DNA of 64,000 nucleotides from Kushneria phosphatilytica (GCF_008247605.1 NZ_CP043420.1:1736001-1800000), one strand, 5' to 3'. Counted from the first letter of the stretch, positions 25,110-35,160 are shown. A program made the numbers and translations. The notes: generated from the letters alone by a model not told the origin.

Positions 25110-27848
25110 ATGGGCACCCGATTTCTGCGCTATTTCTTTGAACCCCGATCCCTGGTGGTCGTCGGTCCAGTGGCCGAAGATGATGCCACGGCCAATACCA
25201 TCATCCTCAATCTGGTCGAAGCCGGTTTCCGGGGCCAACTATATGCTGTTTCTCTTGATCAGCAGCGCCTGCCTGAAGGCATTACCGGGTATGAAGCCCT
25301 GGATCAGTTACCTTCCACGCCTGATCTCGCCGTTGTCTGTGCCCCCATAGAAAAGGTTGAAGACACTCTAAGCCGACTCGGAGAGCATGACATTCGGGCG
25401 GCGATCGTGCTTTCGGGGCCGCCCCGAGAGGATGATCCGCAATGCTATCCGCGGATCCTGAAAGCTGCACTGAATGCCGGCGTGCGAGTACTGGGGCCGG
25501 AATGCCGAGGATTGGCAGTCCCGGCACGTCGACTCAATGCCACTTATGCCACCACCGCGCTCGAACATGGGCGAGTCGCCTATCTCGGTCAGTCCGGCAT
25601 GCTCGGTAGTGCCATGATCGACTGGGCCGCTGGTCGTGGTCTGGGACTGTCGCACCTGGTTACCCTGGGTGAAAGCATTGATGTTCGCTTGCCGGATCTG
25701 ATCGACTATCTCAATAACCATCAGGGAAGTGCCCGGGCATTGATTGTCCATGTCGAATATATCTTCGACGCCATGCATTTCATGACCGCACTACGTGAAG
25801 CTTCCAGAAGACGGCTGGTACTGGCCATCAAAAGCGGTCGAACCTCACGGACCGAGACTGCATCGATCGCAGCGACACCGGGTATTGAACACCGGGACCG
25901 AATTTTTGATGCTGCATTGGCCAGATCCGGCGTCGTACGTGTCTCCGATAGCGATGAGTTGTTTGAAGCACTTGAAGCTCTCAGTCGTCCGCGTGCCCGG
26001 CCACGAGGCCCTCGACTGGCGATTATCGCCAATGGTCTGGGACCCGCCATGCTCGCCCTTGATCGCCTGTTCGAGCAGGGCGGCAAAGTCGCCGAATTCA
26101 GCGAAACCACTCAAGCGTTGCTTGGGGTAGAGGGGCTGGATCACAGTCTCCCGGGACGCAATCCGGTTGATCTGGGCAGCGATGCCTCGCCGCAGCGCTT
26201 TGTACGGGCACTGGAAATTCTGGCGGCTGATGACGGCGTGGACGCCATTCTTCTGATCCATGCACCAACACGCATGGCGCCCTCGCTTGTACTGGCCGAA
26301 GCCGTGATCGAATTCTGGCGACATGCCAACGTAACGTTGTTTACCAGCTGGATGGGGCTGGCCACTGCGCGTCCGGCCAGGGATGCCTGTCATCGGGCTG
26401 GGCTGGCCACGCATGTCTCGCCTGAAAAGGCAGTCCGCGCCTTCATGCTCAACATTGAGTATCAACAGGTGCAATCCCTGCTATACCAGACACCGCCGGC
26501 ACTGGCATTTGATACCTCGGAGATGGTACGACAGCGCTGTCACGAACTGATTGATGATGCCCATCATCGAGGCCGGGATCGCCTGACCCATGAAGAAACT
26601 GCCATGGCATTAAGTGCTTATGGGATAGAAACGGCACCTGCCATTTATGTGCAGACAGGCGAGGAGGGGCGTCAGCGATTCCATGAACTCGATCATCCTG
26701 TAGCGCTCAAAGCCATTCATCGCAGCAATTGCCAGCCTTTCCGACCTGATCGCCGTCCTGGCCGCCCTGCACCCGACCTGCTACAGGATATTGAAACGCC
26801 CGAAGCAGTGGCAGAGGGGATGCAGTTATTGGCGGAGCGAATCGAGAATTCGGCGCCCGGCGAGAATATCTATAGTTTTTGCATGCAACCCATGCAGCGC
26901 GGCAAGCAGTCCCTGCAACTGGCTGTCGGTATTAGCCGGGATGCCGTATTCGGTCCCATTATTCTGTTTGGCCTGGGAGGGTATCGGGCTGACGTCATGA
27001 GTGACCGTTGTATTGCCCTGCCTCCCCTGAACATGAATCTCGCACATCATCTGATCGAATCATCCCATGCGGCCCGACTGATACGGGAACAGTCGCCGGA
27101 GCCGGAGCGTGATTTCGAACGTCTGGCCATATTACTGACCCGTCTCTCCCAGATGTGTACCGACCTACCCGAATTGCGTTGTCTGGAAATCAATCCACTG
27201 CTGCTCAACCGTGATCAGCTGCTGGCTGTGGATTTTGCCCTTGACCTTGGCCCTCCAGCTCACCATGCCATCATGCCCTATCCGGAAGAACTGACAGAGT
27301 GCGTCCGGCTGCGCAATGGCTGGCAGGTCATGTTGCGTCCGGTAAGGGGGGAGGATGCAGAACTCATTCGCGAATTCCATACCCACCTCTCGGAAGAGAG
27401 CATTCGCTATCGCTATTTTCATCACAAGGCCACGCTCAGTGAACGTGAACTCGCTGAACTGACCCAGCTCAATTATGACCGGCAAATGGCCTTCCTGGCA
27501 GAATATCATTCGCCAGAGAGTGAGAAGCGCATGTTGGGTATCAGCCGAGTCTGGAATGATCCTGACAATATCCGTACCGAATTCGCCATCATCATCCGTG
27601 ACGATCTGCAGGGGCTTGGGCTTGGCCAGCTATTGATGGAGAAACTGATCGCCTATTGCCGCAGTGTTGGAACGCTGGAGATGGTTGGCCAGGTACGAGC
27701 CGATAACCGTGGGATGCGACATCTGGTTGAAAAGCTGGGTTTCCGGGTGCGTCTGATCCCTGAAGAACAGATGCTGGAGCTTTCGCTTCGGCTCAATGAA
27801 CCTCGAAGTGATTGGCAGCGCCATCGACTTGAAAACCTGAACGATTGA
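25110..27848 (+). CDS. pat: Protein lysine acetyltransferase (acyl-CoA-synthetase-like domain plus GNAT), Pat/YfiQ type
   Basis: 912-aa protein with the Pat domain order: a CoA-binding domain (residues 1-130, FFEPRSLVVVGP), a succinyl-CoA-synthetase-like ligase domain (AYLGQSGMLGSAMIDWA), an ATP-grasp domain (about 490-710, ending LEINPLLLNRDQLLAVDF) and a C-terminal GNAT domain (about 740-880, with DDLQGLGLGQLLMEKLIAYC as acetyl-CoA-binding loop). In Salmonella and E. coli such enzymes acetylate acetyl-CoA synthetase and other proteins. The ATG at 25110 follows a GAGGGGAGC ribosome site. It is divergent from the HDAC-family gene. Confidence 0.92.
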   Translation: MGTRFLRYFFEPRSLVVVGPVAEDDATANTIILNLVEAGFRGQLYAVSLDQQRLPEGITGYEALDQLPSTPDLAVVCAPIEKVEDTLSRLGEHDIRAAIVLSGPPREDDPQCYPRILKAALNAGVRVLGPECRGLAVPARRLNATYATTALEHGRVAYLGQSGMLGSAMIDWAAGRGLGLSHLVTLGESIDVRLPDLIDYLNNHQGSARALIVHVEYIFDAMHFMTALREASRRRLVLAIKSGRTSRTETASIAATPGIEHRDRIFDAALARSGVVRVSDSDELFEALEALSRPRARPRGPRLAIIANGLGPAMLALDRLFEQGGKVAEFSETTQALLGVEGLDHSLPGRNPVDLGSDASPQRFVRALEILAADDGVDAILLIHAPTRMAPSLVLAEAVIEFWRHANVTLFTSWMGLATARPARDACHRAGLATHVSPEKAVRAFMLNIEYQQVQSLLYQTPPALAFDTSEMVRQRCHELIDDAHHRGRDRLTHEETAMALSAYGIETAPAIYVQTGEEGRQRFHELDHPVALKAIHRSNCQPFRPDRRPGRPAPDLLQDIETPEAVAEGMQLLAERIENSAPGENIYSFCMQPMQRGKQSLQLAVGISRDAVFGPIILFGLGGYRADVMSDRCIALPPLNMNLAHHLIESSHAARLIREQSPEPERDFERLAILLTRLSQMCTDLPELRCLEINPLLLNRDQLLAVDFALDLGPPAHHAIMPYPEELTECVRLRNGWQVMLRPVRGEDAELIREFHTHLSEESIRYRYFHHKATLSERELAELTQLNYDRQMAFLAEYHSPESEKRMLGISRVWNDPDNIRTEFAIIIRDDLQGLGLGQLLMEKLIAYCRSVGTLEMVGQVRADNRGMRHLVEKLGFRVRLIPEEQMLELSLRLNEPRSDWQRHRLENLND

Positions 27849-27889
27849 CTTCTGAAGCATGTTATATCCTGCAGCAGGATGTTAACGTG

Positions 27890-27913
27890 CGATAACATAA
27901 TCTTGTGTTATCG
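27890..27913. promoter_or_regulatory. Inverted repeat directly upstream of the proV promoter
   Basis: CGATAACA, 8 nt, TGTTATCG: perfect 8-bp arms abutting the -35 hexamer at 27914. The position suits an activator or repressor site; the binding protein is unknown. It could alternatively be a weak terminator for pat, but no U-tract follows. Confidence 0.5.
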
Positions 27914-27942
27914 TTGATCATCATGAGATGACAACGTATGAT
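27914..27942 (+). promoter_or_regulatory. Probable sigma-70-type promoter of proVWX
   Basis: -35 TTGATC, a 17-nt spacer, then -10 TATGAT. The expected start is near 27949, giving a leader of about 120 nt that contains two further palindromes (CCATA-CGT-TATGG and TCACGT-A-ACGTGA, the latter at 27996-28008). Confidence 0.55.
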
Positions 27943-28068
27943 CCATTACGAATTATAATCAAAGAATACAGTCGACTAGAGCCATACGTTATGGATCACG
28001 TAACGTGACTTATAGCTTGCTACTGTCGTAACAACCCATCCCATCGGGATGATTGGATCGGATAACAC

Positions 28069-29334
28069 ATGAGTGACAACAACGCCGTAAAGATTCAGGT
28101 GCGAGGGCTGAGCAAGGTCTTTGGGCAGCATCCGAAAAAGGCACTCGAGCTTCGCGATCAGGGGCTTGATCGCGCCCAGATCCGGGAAAAGACCGGTCAG
28201 ACGCTGGGCTTGTCCAACATCGAATTTGATGTTCGCGAGGGCGAATTGCTCGTCATCATGGGGCTTTCCGGATCAGGCAAATCGACCCTGATCCGCTGTC
28301 TGAATCGGTTGATTGAACCGACGGAAGGCCAGATCATCATTGACGGCGAAAATATTCCGGAGCTGGATGACAAGGCACTTTTACAGTGTCGCCGTCGCCA
28401 TTTTTCGATGGTATTTCAGAACTTCGCGCTTTTCCCTCATCGTACGGTACAGGCCAATGCCGAATTCGGTCTGGAAATACGCGGTGTCGATCGGGAAGAA
28501 CGTCAGCGCCGTGCCGTTGAGGCGCTCAGACAGGTAGGACTGGAAGGCTGGGAGCAGGCCATGCCACGTCAGCTTTCCGGAGGGATGCTGCAGCGTGTTG
28601 GACTGGCAAGAGCGCTGGCCAATGATGCCAGCGTACTGCTCATGGATGAGGCCTTTTCGGCGCTTGACCCACTGATTCGCAATGACATGCAGCAGGAGTT
28701 GCTTCAACTCCAGCATCGCATGCGCAAGACCACCATCTTCATTACCCATGATCTGGATGAGGCGTTGAGCATTGGTGATCGCATCATTTTGCTCAAGGAT
28801 GGTGAAATCGTTCAGATCGGCACGCCCGAGCATATCCTTACACAGCCTGCCAATGATTATGTGCGCCGTTTCATCGAAGGAGTAGACATGTCGCGGGTGC
28901 TGACGGCTGCTTCCGCCATGCACCCGGTACGCGCTACCGTCAGACTCGGTGAAGGCCCTCGAACCGCGTTGCATCGCATGCGCGAAAACGGGCTTGATTC
29001 CATTTATGTCATTGATCGCGATCGCCGTTTGATGGGCATTGTCGAAGCCGAAGATGTGGATCAGGCCGCTCGGCAGGGAAGGGATACCATCGACGATCTG
29101 ATCGTGACCGATTCTCCGAAGGTGGCTCCCGATGAGCCGCTGAACAATCTGTTCGCGATGTTCCAGCAGCGCAGCTATCCAATTGCCGTGGTCGATGAGG
29201 AAGGGCGTCTCAAGGGCGTCGTCGTCAAGGGTTCGGTACTGGCCGAGCTCGCAGAAACCTCAACACCGCAGCAGACAGGCGAGTCATCCGGACATCCACA
29301 GTCCGATGCGACGCAGGAGGGAGAAAAGGCATGA
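28069..29334 (+). CDS. proV: Glycine betaine/proline ABC transporter ATPase with CBS domains
   Basis: 421-aa ATPase of the OpuAA/ProV group for osmoprotectant import. The family-specific N-terminal extension (KALELRDQGLDRAQIREKTG) precedes Walker A GLSGSGKSTLIRC, the signature LSGGMLQRVGLARAL, Walker B VLLMDEAFSALD and FITHDLDEAL. Two C-terminal CBS motifs (about residues 285-395, with GLDSIYVIDRDRRLMGIV and RSYPIAVVDEEGRLKGVV) are probable ionic-strength sensors, as known for OpuA. proW overlaps its stop by 4 nt. Confidence 0.95.
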   Translation: MSDNNAVKIQVRGLSKVFGQHPKKALELRDQGLDRAQIREKTGQTLGLSNIEFDVREGELLVIMGLSGSGKSTLIRCLNRLIEPTEGQIIIDGENIPELDDKALLQCRRRHFSMVFQNFALFPHRTVQANAEFGLEIRGVDREERQRRAVEALRQVGLEGWEQAMPRQLSGGMLQRVGLARALANDASVLLMDEAFSALDPLIRNDMQQELLQLQHRMRKTTIFITHDLDEALSIGDRIILLKDGEIVQIGTPEHILTQPANDYVRRFIEGVDMSRVLTAASAMHPVRATVRLGEGPRTALHRMRENGLDSIYVIDRDRRLMGIVEAEDVDQAARQGRDTIDDLIVTDSPKVAPDEPLNNLFAMFQQRSYPIAVVDEEGRLKGVVVKGSVLAELAETSTPQQTGESSGHPQSDATQEGEKA

Positions 29335-30167
29335 ACTTCACGATTCCAGCCATCCCGCTGGGCGATTGGATCGAGGGCGGCCTCGACTTCCTCACCGGAC
29401 ATTATTCCAACGTGACTCGCGGCATTTCAGCCGTTACTCAGACGGGTATCAGTGGTCTCAATGATGGACTCATGTGGCTGCCCCCCTGGGCACTGATCAT
29501 TGTGATTGCACTGCTGAGCTGGCGACTCTCGGGCACCAGGCTGGCCATTTTCTCCATCCTGGGACTGGGCCTGATCTGGAATCTGGGATTATGGGACCCG
29601 ATGATCGAGTCCTTCACCCTGGTGGTTATCGCGACATTCGTGGCTGTGATCATTGCCCTGCCACTAGGCATCCTGGCTGCACTTTCGGAACGTTTTTATC
29701 GGGTCATCATGCCGATACTTGACTTCATGCAGACCATGCCTGCCTTTGTTTATCTGATTCCGGCCATTCCGTTTTTCGGTATCGGCTCGGTCTCCGCGAT
29801 CTTCGCAACCGTCATTTTTTCGATGCCACCCGCTATTCGCTTTACCACATTGGGCATCCGCCAGGTACCCGTGGAACTGATTGAAGCTGCAGACGCCTAT
29901 GGCGCCACCAAATCCCAGAAGCTGATCAAGCTCCAGTTACCGCTTTCGCTGCCAACCATCATGGCAGGCATCAACCAGACCATTATGCTGGCGCTCTCGA
30001 TGGTGGTCATTGCTGCCATGATCGGGGCCAACGGTCTGGGTAGTGAAGTCTGGCGAGCCATTCAGAGGCTGCAACCCGGTGCAGGTTTCGAAGCCGGTAT
30101 CGCAGTCGTCATCCTGGCCATGCTGCTTGATCGTCTGACTCAGACACTTCGTGGCAAGCCGGAATAA
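29331..30167 (+). CDS. proW: Glycine betaine/proline ABC transporter permease
   Basis: 278-aa inner-membrane permease. An amphipathic N-terminal region of about 50 residues is followed by about six to seven hydrophobic segments. The ATPase-contact loop ELIEAADAYGATKSQKLIK is the ProW-type EAA motif, and the preceding LDFMQTMPAFVYLIPAIPFF is a hallmark of the family. Its ATG overlaps the proV stop (ATGA). It is shorter than E. coli ProW, which carries a longer N-terminal tail. Confidence 0.94.
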   Translation: MNFTIPAIPLGDWIEGGLDFLTGHYSNVTRGISAVTQTGISGLNDGLMWLPPWALIIVIALLSWRLSGTRLAIFSILGLGLIWNLGLWDPMIESFTLVVIATFVAVIIALPLGILAALSERFYRVIMPILDFMQTMPAFVYLIPAIPFFGIGSVSAIFATVIFSMPPAIRFTTLGIRQVPVELIEAADAYGATKSQKLIKLQLPLSLPTIMAGINQTIMLALSMVVIAAMIGANGLGSEVWRAIQRLQPGAGFEAGIAVVILAMLLDRLTQTLRGKPE

Positions 30168-30202
30168 GCAGGTGATTTTCAGGTAGTGATACCTGTCCGT
30201 TT

Positions 30203-30228
30203 CGGTGGCAGGACTTCGCCTGCCACCG
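30203..30228 (+). repeat. Intercistronic hairpin between proW and proX
   Basis: Perfect 10-bp stem CGGTGGCAGG/CCTGCCACCG with a 6-nt ACTTCG loop in a 131-nt spacer. Hairpins here could stabilise upstream mRNA or cause partial termination and so set the ratio of binding protein to transporter. Confidence 0.6.
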
Positions 30229-30298
30229 GGAGCGCCCTGATTCAGTACGGGGCGTGTCATGCCAATGACACATCTGTAACGCAGGAGAGGGCAAGATA

Positions 30299-31204
30299 AT
30301 GACGCAACGAACTGGTAATACAAAGCTGCGCACAGCCGTGACCGCCGCCATGGGTGGCATGATGCTGGGTGCCGGTCTGATCAGCGCTCCCGCCATGGCA
30401 GCAGACGGCGGGGACAAGGGAGACGTAACGCTCGCTTACGTGGAGTGGTCTTCCGAAGTAGCCTCTACCAATGTAGTGCGCGCAGTGCTTGAGCAGCAGG
30501 GTTATAACGTTAATATCTCCTCATTGTCGGCTGCCGCGATGTGGCAGGCGGTTGCATATGGCGATGCCGATGCCATGGTTTCGGCCTGGTTGCCTACCAC
30601 GCACGCCGATTATTACTCGAAACTCAAGGATCGGGTGGAAAATCTTGGCGCTAATCTGGAAGGCACCAAACTGGGGCTGGTCGTTCCCGAATATGTAAGC
30701 GATGTCTCCACGATCAGTGATCTCGAAGATCATGCTGACGAGTTCAATGACAAGATCACCGGCATTGACCCCGGCGCAGGCATCATGTCCAAGACTGAAG
30801 ATGCCATCGATGCTTATGGGCTTTCGAACATGTCTCTGACGTCCGGTAGTGGTGCGACCATGACTGCGGCTCTGGACAGTGCCATCAAGAACAAGGAACC
30901 CATTGTCGTTACCGGATGGACGCCTCACTGGATGTTCTCGCGTTACGATCTCAAATATCTGGATGATCCCAAAAAAGTGTATGGCGGTGCCGAGGAAATC
31001 GACACGATCGCACGCAAGGGGCTGAAACAGGATATGCCAGGCGCCTACTGCATTCTCGACAACTTCAAGTGGACCCCCGAACAAATGGGTGAAGTCATGC
31101 TCATGAATCGAAAAGATGGTAGCGACCCTTACCAGGACGCCAAAAAATGGGTCCAGAATCACGAAGATGTCGTCAACCAGTGGACCAGGGGCTGTGATAG
31201 CTGA
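30299..31204 (+). CDS. proX: Glycine betaine-binding periplasmic protein
   Basis: 301-aa binding protein of the OpuAC family, delivering betaine-type solutes to ProVW. A signal peptide ends at APAMA near residue 34. The mature protein has VTLAYVEWSSEVASTNVV, WQAVAYGDADAMVSAWLP and VVTGWTPHWMFSRYDLKYL, where Trp residues would form the aromatic ligand cage. A GCAGGAGAGGG ribosome site precedes the ATG. A strong terminator follows after 20 nt. The exact substrate range (betaine, ectoine, choline) cannot be read from the sequence. Confidence 0.94.
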   Translation: MTQRTGNTKLRTAVTAAMGGMMLGAGLISAPAMAADGGDKGDVTLAYVEWSSEVASTNVVRAVLEQQGYNVNISSLSAAAMWQAVAYGDADAMVSAWLPTTHADYYSKLKDRVENLGANLEGTKLGLVVPEYVSDVSTISDLEDHADEFNDKITGIDPGAGIMSKTEDAIDAYGLSNMSLTSGSGATMTAALDSAIKNKEPIVVTGWTPHWMFSRYDLKYLDDPKKVYGGAEEIDTIARKGLKQDMPGAYCILDNFKWTPEQMGEVMLMNRKDGSDPYQDAKKWVQNHEDVVNQWTRGCDS

Positions 31205-31224
31205 TAACAGTTCGCCATGATCGG

Positions 31225-31250
31225 AAAACCCGGCGTTAGCCGGGTTTTTT
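31225..31250. terminator. Bidirectional rho-independent terminator, proX/pdxH
   Basis: AAAACCCGGC, GTTA, GCCGGGTTTTTT: stem with a U-tract in both directions between two convergent genes. Confidence 0.93.
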
Positions 31251-31263
31251 CATGAATGGATGC

Positions 31264-31911
31264 TCAGGGCGCCAGACGCACCTTTTGCCATCTCTGCTCT
31301 CGTTCAAACCAGCGATAGCGTACCCGGTCATGTAGGCGACTTGGCTGGCCCTGCCAGAACTCGATCATGACCGGCCGTATCCGATAGCCGCCCCAGTGTG
31401 CAGGACGCTCGACCTCTTCATGGCCATACGCCTTCTCAAAGCGCAGCCGGCGGTCCTCAAGCCATTGGCGATCGGGAATCTCAACACTCTGCTGGGAAAT
31501 CCAGGCGCCAAGCTGACTGGCTCTCGGGCGAGAATGAAAATAGTGATCGGACTGTTCGGCACTGATTTGCTCGACGCCGCCCTCGATACGCACCTGGCGC
31601 TGCTGGGTTGGCCACCAGAACACCAGTGCGGCATGCGGCATATTGGCGAGTTCGCTACCTTTCTGACTCTGGTAGCTGGTATAGAAAACAAAGCCCGCTT
31701 CATCGAATCCCTTCAGCAGCACAATACGCGCATGGGGCATGCCGCTGCTGTCGGCAGTCGCCAATGTCATGACATTGCCATCATTACCATCGCTTTCCAG
31801 TGCTGCATTCAGCCATTCGGAAAACAGTGGAAAAGGCGCTTCCGGAGTTGTGGTCGGATCCAGTGCTTCGCCGTGGTAATCGCGACGAACGTCGCCGATC
31901 TCGCTGGTCAT
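31264..31911 (-). CDS. pdxH: Pyridoxamine 5'-phosphate oxidase
   Basis: FMN enzyme that oxidises pyridoxine and pyridoxamine phosphates to pyridoxal 5'-phosphate. 215 aa, the usual length. Typical blocks are NVMTLATADSSGMPHARIVLLKG (read in two parts), the FMN region FYTSYQSQKGSEL, SRPRASQLGAWISQQS, and the C-terminal substrate loop WQGQPSRLHDR with the terminal RLAP. I start at the ATG at 31911 (GAGGACAGGG upstream) rather than 13 codons earlier. It is convergent with proX. Confidence 0.95.
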   Translation of the reverse strand: MTSEIGDVRRDYHGEALDPTTTPEAPFPLFSEWLNAALESDGNDGNVMTLATADSSGMPHARIVLLKGFDEAGFVFYTSYQSQKGSELANMPHAALVFWWPTQQRQVRIEGGVEQISAEQSDHYFHSRPRASQLGAWISQQSVEIPDRQWLEDRRLRFEKAYGHEEVERPAHWGGYRIRPVMIEFWQGQPSRLHDRVRYRWFEREQRWQKVRLAP

Positions 31912-31988
31912 GTTGCCCTGTCCTCGCTTACCTGGATGCCTGTGCATCACGGATGTTATAGGTATGTCGACTCGCTGATGGACACATA

Positions 31989-32393
31989 CTACCGCTCGCG
32001 TGACACGCTATCGAGCCCCTGCCGACGCAGCTGTCGAGCGATACACAGGGCCGTTACGGCCAATATCAACCCTGCCAGTATTTCCATACCGGCCAGCCAC
32101 CATAAAACGGGAAGTCTCAGCAATGCAGCACCTTGCCCTGCGCCCAGCAGCCCAATAAAGGCCAGCCAGAAATATCCTTTCGGTCTGCTGGCAAGCAGGG
32201 CAGGAACAATCAGCAACAGGGGCAGTAACCGCACCATCATGGGCAACAGGGGTGCCTGATAGTACTCATGTAGAAGCAGGCCTCCCAACAGCACCAGTAG
32301 CGTCAACGCCCCCCAGCTTAGCCAGGCAACGCGTAGCAGGCCCGTTCGAATGACCGCTTTTGCAGCTCGGGCGCTCATGAGCTGAATATCCAT
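31989..32393 (-). CDS. DUF2069 inner-membrane protein
   Basis: 134-aa hydrophobic protein with four predicted membrane helices, matching the DUF2069 family of gammaproteobacteria. The helix pattern (ALTLLVLLGGLLLHEYY, LLPLLLIVPALLASRPKGYFW, GLILAVTALCIARQL) fits, including the conserved RPKGY turn. Its ATG directly follows the wrbA stop (TGAATG), so the two are co-translated; a second ATG is six codons in. A wrbA-DUF2069 pair is common in this group. Function unknown. Confidence 0.82.
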   Translation of the reverse strand: MDIQLMSARAAKAVIRTGLLRVAWLSWGALTLLVLLGGLLLHEYYQAPLLPMMVRLLPLLLIVPALLASRPKGYFWLAFIGLLGAGQGAALLRLPVLWWLAGMEILAGLILAVTALCIARQLRRQGLDSVSRER

Positions 32394-33026
<633 letters not shown>

Positions 33027-33133
33027 TTAACGTTACCCATACAGTTGGCGCCAGCGAAAAAAGTGGATTGCACGGTGTGATCCATGTGCGGCAGATGCCG
33101 GAACGCCCGTAACAGTTCATTCTAGAGTGGCTT

Positions 33134-34405
33134 ATGCAGATACCACAACTTGCCAATCTGCCGCGGCCGGCACGCATGATCGCCGTCCTTCGCGAACTGA
33201 TCAAACGCTTCAATCGCCATGATGGGCAGAAGACAGCTGCTTCACTGACTTATACAACGCTGTTTGCGGTCGTACCGCTGACCACCGTGCTGTATGCCAT
33301 GCTGGCTGCAGTGCCTGAATTTCAGGGTGTCGGAGAAAAGATGCAGGGCTATCTTTTCCAGCAGTTCGTGCCTGCCACTGGTGAAGTGGTACTCAATACC
33401 CTGCGCAACTTTACAACGCAGGCACGCAATCTGACCGCTGTAGGTGCGCTGTTCCTGTTCGTCACTTCACTGCTGATGATGATCACGGTCGAGAAAGCCT
33501 TCAATAACATCTGGCAGGTACCGGACAATCGCAAGGGCATCGCCAGTTTCCTGCTCTACTGGGCTGTGCTGACACTGGGCCCGATTCTTGTGGGAACCGG
33601 CTTTGTGCTCTCCTCCTACCTGATGTCACTGACCTTTGTCAGTAATGCAGCGTCATGGTTTGGTGGCGGCAAATTTCTGCTTCGACTGTTGCCACCGTTA
33701 TTGAGCTTTCTGGCCTTTCTTTTTCTCTATATGGCCGTTCCCAACTACCGGGTCCGCATGCGTCACGCTGCCGGAGGCGCTTTGCTGGTGTCACTGCTAC
33801 TGGAGCTCGCGAAGCTCGGTTTCTCTCTTTATGTCGCCAACTTTCCCTCCTACCAGGTCATTTACGGTGCTTTTGCAGCTGTCCCCCTGTTTTTACTCTG
33901 GATTTATCTTTCCTGGGCCATTGTACTGCTGGGGGCTGAAGTCTCCGCCTGGCTCGGCGAAACCCAACGGGCTGATTGGCGCCACTGGGCAATGTATTGG
34001 CAGGGCCTGGGCGTACTGATGCTTCTGGACAGAGCGCATCAGGAAGGGCGCGGAGCAATCAGCGCTGCCAAACTGCGACGCTTGCTGGGGGGCAGGGCGA
34101 GAACCCTGCTGGTCCTTCTCGAAGAAGCCGGCTGGGCAGTACCCACGGAAGAAGGCAACTGGGTGCTGGCTCATTCGCTGTCGACCCTGACCCTCTGGGA
34201 ATATAATCGCAGAATGCCGGGTTCTGTACCCGATACCGGGCAGCCTCCCGAAGCACTGCAGGAAGTTTATCGTGTTTTACAACAGGCCTGCGAATGTCAG
34301 AAGGCAGCGCTTGATCGGCCCTTGCGGACCCTGTTTCACGATGTCGATCCTGAACAGTGGATGTCGGCGCGTCCCGAGCGCTCGTTTTACAAGAACGCTC
34401 GTTGA
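33134..34405 (+). CDS. yihY: YihY/BrkB-family inner-membrane protein
   Basis: 423-aa protein with six membrane segments in the first 280 residues (TAASLTYTTLFAVVPLTTVLYAML read in parts; LYMAVPNYRVRMRHAAGGAL; WIYLSWAIVLLGAEVSAWLGE), the YihY/BrkB core, followed by a cytoplasmic C-terminal domain of about 130 residues that resembles a winged helix (KLRRLLGGRARTLLVLLEEAGW). The family was once called ribonuclease BN, which is incorrect. Its function is unsettled; transport or envelope roles are suspected. Confidence 0.9.
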   Translation: MQIPQLANLPRPARMIAVLRELIKRFNRHDGQKTAASLTYTTLFAVVPLTTVLYAMLAAVPEFQGVGEKMQGYLFQQFVPATGEVVLNTLRNFTTQARNLTAVGALFLFVTSLLMMITVEKAFNNIWQVPDNRKGIASFLLYWAVLTLGPILVGTGFVLSSYLMSLTFVSNAASWFGGGKFLLRLLPPLLSFLAFLFLYMAVPNYRVRMRHAAGGALLVSLLLELAKLGFSLYVANFPSYQVIYGAFAAVPLFLLWIYLSWAIVLLGAEVSAWLGETQRADWRHWAMYWQGLGVLMLLDRAHQEGRGAISAAKLRRLLGGRARTLLVLLEEAGWAVPTEEGNWVLAHSLSTLTLWEYNRRMPGSVPDTGQPPEALQEVYRVLQQACECQKAALDRPLRTLFHDVDPEQWMSARPERSFYKNAR

Positions 34406-34506
34406 CGGGGTGGTCGTATAATTGTCACGGAATTGGGCATAATGATTGGCAAGCAATAATGGTCCCGGTATTCAGGAAAGCCGGGGTTCGTTGAGGAGGC
34501 GCTGCA

Positions 34507-35103
34507 ATGACTGCCGAACGCGACGACGAGCAGTTGTTTTCCAAAGCCATGGCGGATGTCATTCCGCTGAGCAAGGGACACGACAAGGCTGATGCCAAAT
34601 CTCTACCTGGAGAGCCGACCGAAGCACAATTGGCTCGCCGGCATCGTGCCCAGGATGGAGAAGAGGAAAGTAATTTTCTATCCGATGATTTTATAGAACT
34701 GCTACCGCCCCAGGACCCGATCGAGTTTCGTCGCGATGGAATTCAGACCGGAGTGATCGAACGGCTTCGTCATGGTGAATACGCCATCGAATCTCGGCTG
34801 CATCTACAGCGTCGTCCGGTGCGAGAGTGCCGTAGCGAACTTTTCAGATTCATCCGGGAGGCGCATCGCCAGGGGCTGCGCAGTGTGATGGTGGTGCATG
34901 GTCGAGGCCGCAGTGATGACAGCCACTCCAATATCGTGCGTTCTCATGTAGCGCGGTGGCTTACCCAGTTCGAGGAAGTGCAGGCTTATACCAGTGCTCA
35001 GCCTCATCATGGCAGCATTGGTGCCACTTACGTCATGTTGCGCAAATCGGAACGGGCCAGACAACGCAACCGTGAACGACATCAGAAACGAGGCAATGGA
35101 TAA
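34507..35103 (+). CDS. smrA: Smr-domain endonuclease SmrA
   Basis: 198-aa protein with an N-terminal disordered part (residues 1-65) and a C-terminal Smr domain (about 95-180), the nicking-endonuclease module of MutS2. The LDLHG-type motif reads ESRLHLQRRPVRECR, followed by SVMVVHGRGRSDD and the TYVMLRKS end. Small SmrA proteins have in vitro DNA-nicking activity; some Smr proteins cleave mRNA. GAGGAGG lies before the ATG. It is convergent with metH. Confidence 0.9.
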   Translation: MTAERDDEQLFSKAMADVIPLSKGHDKADAKSLPGEPTEAQLARRHRAQDGEEESNFLSDDFIELLPPQDPIEFRRDGIQTGVIERLRHGEYAIESRLHLQRRPVRECRSELFRFIREAHRQGLRSVMVVHGRGRSDDSHSNIVRSHVARWLTQFEEVQAYTSAQPHHGSIGATYVMLRKSERARQRNRERHQKRGNG

Positions 35104-35130
35104 AGACCTTGTTGCCTCATGAGCCAGCAC

Positions 35131-35160
35131 GCCCCCGGTGGCCATCAGGCCAACGGGGGC
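35131..35160. terminator. Hairpin between smrA and metH
   Basis: GCCCCCG-G-TGGCC, ATCA, GGCCA-A-CGGGGGC: a 12-bp stem with one mismatch between convergent genes. No long U-tract, so efficiency is uncertain. Confidence 0.6.
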
